This document shows, piece by piece, positions 4,566 through 6,133 of a DNA stretch of 6,133 nt. Under the pieces are notes generated by a model. That model was not told where the DNA came from. It was given only the letters and a program-made list of their open reading frames with translations, and searched no databases. The translations under genes and the position numbers were made by a program. How positions within the stretch are numbered: the stretch's first letter is position 1; the number at the start of each line of letters is the position of its first letter. Source of the stretch: Minisyncoccota bacterium (lineage in GTDB: Bacteria > Patescibacteriota > Minisyncoccia > Minisyncoccales > PEYH01); the NCBI GenBank assembly GCA_028713795.1, contig JAQTNP010000032.1, positions 1 to 6,133 on the forward strand. The letters are read 5' to 3'.

Positions 4566-5240
4566 TCAACGCTTTGATTGCTTCCACTCCCCTATCTCTC
4601 TATGATTCCCTGACAGCAATACATTGGGAACCTTCCAATATTTTTTCTTTGATTTAATTGGAAAGTTTTTAATCTTTGAAATATCAAATACCGCAGGCCT
4701 TGTATATTGAGGATATTCAATATTATTCTTTTCAGAAAATGATTCTTCCTTGAGCGATTCCTCATTTATCACTCCAGGTATCAATCTGGCTACGGCATCA
4801 ACTATTGCCATGCAAGGTACTTCCCCTCCTGTTAAGACATAGCTGCCGATTGATACCTCCATATCTGCAATATTTTCTACAATCCTTTCATCTATTCCCT
4901 CATAGTGCCCGGAAATTAAAACCAATTGGTCTAATTTGGAAAATTCTTTTGCCATTTTCTGATCAAACAGTTTTCCTTTTGCAGATAAAACAACAATTTT
5001 CCTTTTCTTCTTTTTAACTATCTTTTTAATTGCTTTTACTATTGGCTCCAGCATCAAAATCATTCCCGGTCCCCCGCCATAAGGCCTATCATCAACTGTT
5101 TTCCTCTTATCCTGAGTAAAATCCCTTAAATTGTGGATTTTAATCTTAATAAGGTTCTTTTTTAAAGCTCTTTTGATAATGCTTTCTGAAAAGTATGAAG
5201 AAAATATCTCGGGAAATATTGTAATAATATCAAATTGCAT
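4566..5240 (-). CDS. trmD: tRNA (guanine(37)-N1)-methyltransferase
   Basis: A 224-aa, full-length TrmD, a trefoil-knot SPOUT enzyme that uses S-adenosylmethionine to methylate G37 next to the anticodon and so prevents +1 frameshifting. The motifs are in order: PEIFSSYF (10-17), DDRPYGGGPGM (50-60), SGHYEGIDER (110-119), SIGSYVLTGGE (130-140, knot and SAM pocket), RLIPGV (152-157), YPQYTRP (176-182) and VPNVLLSGNH (204-213). The residue before the SF of EESFS is Glu166, where the catalytic Asp169 of the Haemophilus enzyme would fall by my recollection. rimM and rplS, usual neighbours, are absent here. The start ATG has no Shine-Dalgarno and follows a strong terminator by 9 nt. tRNA genes follow. 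Confidence 0.97.
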   Translation of the reverse strand: MQFDIITIFPEIFSSYFSESIIKRALKKNLIKIKIHNLRDFTQDKRKTVDDRPYGGGPGMILMLEPIVKAIKKIVKKKKRKIVVLSAKGKLFDQKMAKEFSKLDQLVLISGHYEGIDERIVENIADMEVSIGSYVLTGGEVPCMAIVDAVARLIPGVINEESLKEESFSEKNNIEYPQYTRPAVFDISKIKNFPIKSKKKYWKVPNVLLSGNHREIGEWKQSKR

Positions 5241-5249
5241 TTTTTTGAT

Positions 5250-5284
5250 AAAAAAGCACCGGGCTTTTAGAAGCCCGGCACTCT
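5250..5284 (-). terminator. Strong intrinsic terminator between khpA and trmD, possibly an attenuator
   Basis: Perfect 8-bp stem CCGGGCTT/AAGCCCGG with a 4-nt loop (5259-5278), lengthened by wobble and A-T pairs, followed by TTTTTT on the minus strand. The A/T flanks make it able to work in both directions. It lies only 9 nt upstream of the trmD start codon and leaves no room for a separate trmD promoter after it. Confidence 0.9.
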
Positions 5285-5291
5285 TTTTGTA

Positions 5292-5603
5292 TTATAGATT
5301 TAAATCTTCATCTAATCCTTTTCTTTCAACAGGGGCTGCCGGACCTCTTCCTCCTTCTGGCTCTTCTATTCTCAAATTGACTCTGGCATGATTCTTAAGG
5401 CCAATTATTCTTAACAAGGTCCTTACCGCTCTAATGGTAGATCCCTGTCTTCCAATCAATTGACCCATGTCGTCTTTATGAACCTTTAAGGTTAGAAGGA
5501 CGCCCATCTCATCAACCTTCCTGTCAATCTTCATTTCTTCAGGATGCTCTACTATTGATTCAACGATAAACTTTAGAAAATCTAAATCTTTCTCGGTAGC
5601 CAT
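5292..5603 (-). CDS. khpA: KH-domain RNA-binding protein (KhpA/YlqC family)
   Basis: A 103-aa protein holding a single KH domain: beta strand VLLTLKVHKDD (35-45), the RNA-binding loop G51-R-Q-G54 in LIGRQGSTIRAV, and helix-strand RTLLRIIGLKNHARVNLRI (61-79). In Firmicutes the partner is KhpB and the pair binds many RNAs, affecting cell elongation; whether that holds here is unknown. A charged tail (80-103, EPEGGRGPAAPVERKG) extends beyond the usual length of about 80. I start at ATG 5603, beginning MATEKD, with a weak GGAAAG 5 nt before it. A GTG at 5621 would add six residues but would consume that site. Position between rpsP and trmD is typical of the family. It lies 93 nt after rpsP and ends before a terminator. 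Confidence 0.92.
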   Translation of the reverse strand: MATEKDLDFLKFIVESIVEHPEEMKIDRKVDEMGVLLTLKVHKDDMGQLIGRQGSTIRAVRTLLRIIGLKNHARVNLRIEEPEGGRGPAAPVERKGLDEDLNL

Positions 5604-5696
5604 ATTTTTCTTTCCAAACACTTTATTATTTATGAATTTTTAATGCTCGAACCGACCTTTATCATATCTTTCTTACAAGAAGTTCTAATTTAAATT

Positions 5697-6071
5697 TTAC
5701 TCTGCACTATTCTGGGTGTCAACAGGAGTTTCTGGCTCAGTTTTAGCTTCCTCTTTTGGGGCTTCTGGGGCAGGGGCTGCTTTAGCTACTTCTTCTTTTT
5801 TCTTTGGCAGCTTATTCTTGGCAACCTTTTTACCCTTGATAACCCCATTCTTTATCAAAAGATTTCTGGCCGTATCTGAAACGCTAGCTCCTTTGGAAAT
5901 CCAATAAAGAATCCTTTCTTTCTTGAGATTGACTTTATCCAATAAAGGATTAAAAAATCCCAAATCCTCAAGAAAGCTGCCTGCCTTGGCAGATTTTTCC
6001 TTTTGGACTACAACAATCTTAAAAGATGGCTGGTGTTTCTTTCCTGTTCTTAAAAATCTTATTATCAACAT
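5697..6071 (-). CDS. rpsP: 30S ribosomal protein S16
   Basis: A 124-aa protein whose first 80 residues are a clear S16: MLIIRFLRTGKKHQPSFKIV, then the acidic-aromatic EDLGFFNPL (35-43), LKKERILYWISKGASVSDTA (49-68) and LLIKNGVIK (71-79). S16 is an early-assembling 30S protein contacting 16S rRNA. Residues 81-124 are a low-complexity tail, first lysine-rich and then rich in Ala, Pro and Glu, longer than in typical S16 proteins of 80-90 aa. The start ATG at 6071 is fixed by the family's N-terminus. There is no Shine-Dalgarno. A TATAAT at 6079-6084 lies too close to the ATG for an ordinary leader. The gene is first in the block with khpA. Confidence 0.96.
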   Translation of the reverse strand: MLIIRFLRTGKKHQPSFKIVVVQKEKSAKAGSFLEDLGFFNPLLDKVNLKKERILYWISKGASVSDTARNLLIKNGVIKGKKVAKNKLPKKKEEVAKAAPAPEAPKEEAKTEPETPVDTQNSAE

Positions 6072-6086
6072 ATTTTTAATTATATT

Positions 6087-6133
6087 TTAATGCCAATTTT
6101 TTTGTTCTAAAGCGTTCTTGGCTGCGTTTTCTT
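6087..6133 (-). CDS. C-terminal end of an unidentified upstream gene (partial)
   Basis: Reading in from the right edge on the minus strand, one frame stays open for 15 codons and ends at TAA, giving ENAAKNALEQKNWH. It stops 15 nt before rpsP. The composition is protein-like, but the piece is too short to identify. ffh often precedes rpsP; this tail gives no support for that. A second frame is also open over the same span, so the call is tentative. Confidence 0.3.
   Translation of the reverse strand, partial: ENAAKNALEQKNWH

Noticed and set aside
4366..4605. Plus-strand 79-aa reading frame
   Set aside because: It runs across the antisense of tRNA-Thr and tRNA-Tyr; its sequence is a translation of tRNA complements.
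5644..5656. GGTCGGTTCGAGC on the minus strand between rpsP and khpA, resembling a tRNA T-arm
   Set aside because: No acceptor, anticodon or matching stem sequences surround it; it is likely chance.
5716..5907. Plus-strand reading frame opposite the rpsP tail
   Set aside because: It is the antisense of the Ala/Pro/Glu low-complexity tail of S16.

Overview
The window looks like a chromosomal segment of an AT-rich bacterium with the standard code (TAA, TAG and TGA are all used as stops, TGG as Trp). The short gene set, the rpsP–KH–trmD block without rimM or rplS, tRNAs without encoded CCA, and several genes without a Shine-Dalgarno sequence suggest a Candidate Phyla Radiation (Patescibacteria, Parcubacteria-like) lineage. 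That placement is inference. All supported genes lie on the minus strand, so transcription runs from high to low coordinates.

Right part (6133 to about 4166) is translation housekeeping: the end of an unidentified gene, rpsP (ribosomal protein S16), a KhpA-type KH RNA-binding protein, a strong intrinsic terminator, trmD (tRNA m1G37 methyltransferase), tRNA-Tyr(GTA), tRNA-Thr(GGT) and rpmG (ribosomal protein L33, only 58 aa). In many bacteria rpmG is followed by tRNA-Trp, secE and nusG. Here a 227-aa HTH plus degenerate LAGLIDADG-like protein, with its own near-consensus promoter, lies between rpmG and tRNA-Trp(CCA). Its stop codon overlaps the tRNA by 2 nt. No secE or nusG follows.

Left part (3360 to 1) is an accessory stretch downstream of tRNA-Trp. 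It holds four genes, each with its own promoter: an alpha/beta-hydrolase, a four-helix membrane protein, a GC-rich 111-aa protein of unknown function with a perfect Shine-Dalgarno, and the N-terminal part of a membrane-anchored VanY/M15B-type D,D-carboxypeptidase cut by the window edge. The first three are followed by a repeat containing GCAGGGGCTAGTG. A minus-strand terminator lies directly next to each repeat copy. The same block, minus TAGTG, forms the acceptor-stem 3' end and terminator of tRNA-Trp, with 41 identical bases between the tRNA copy and one repeat. This looks like serial insertion or cassette-style growth at the 3' end of tRNA-Trp, with one gene per repeat-bounded unit and no recombinase visible. 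It is the most interesting feature of the window.
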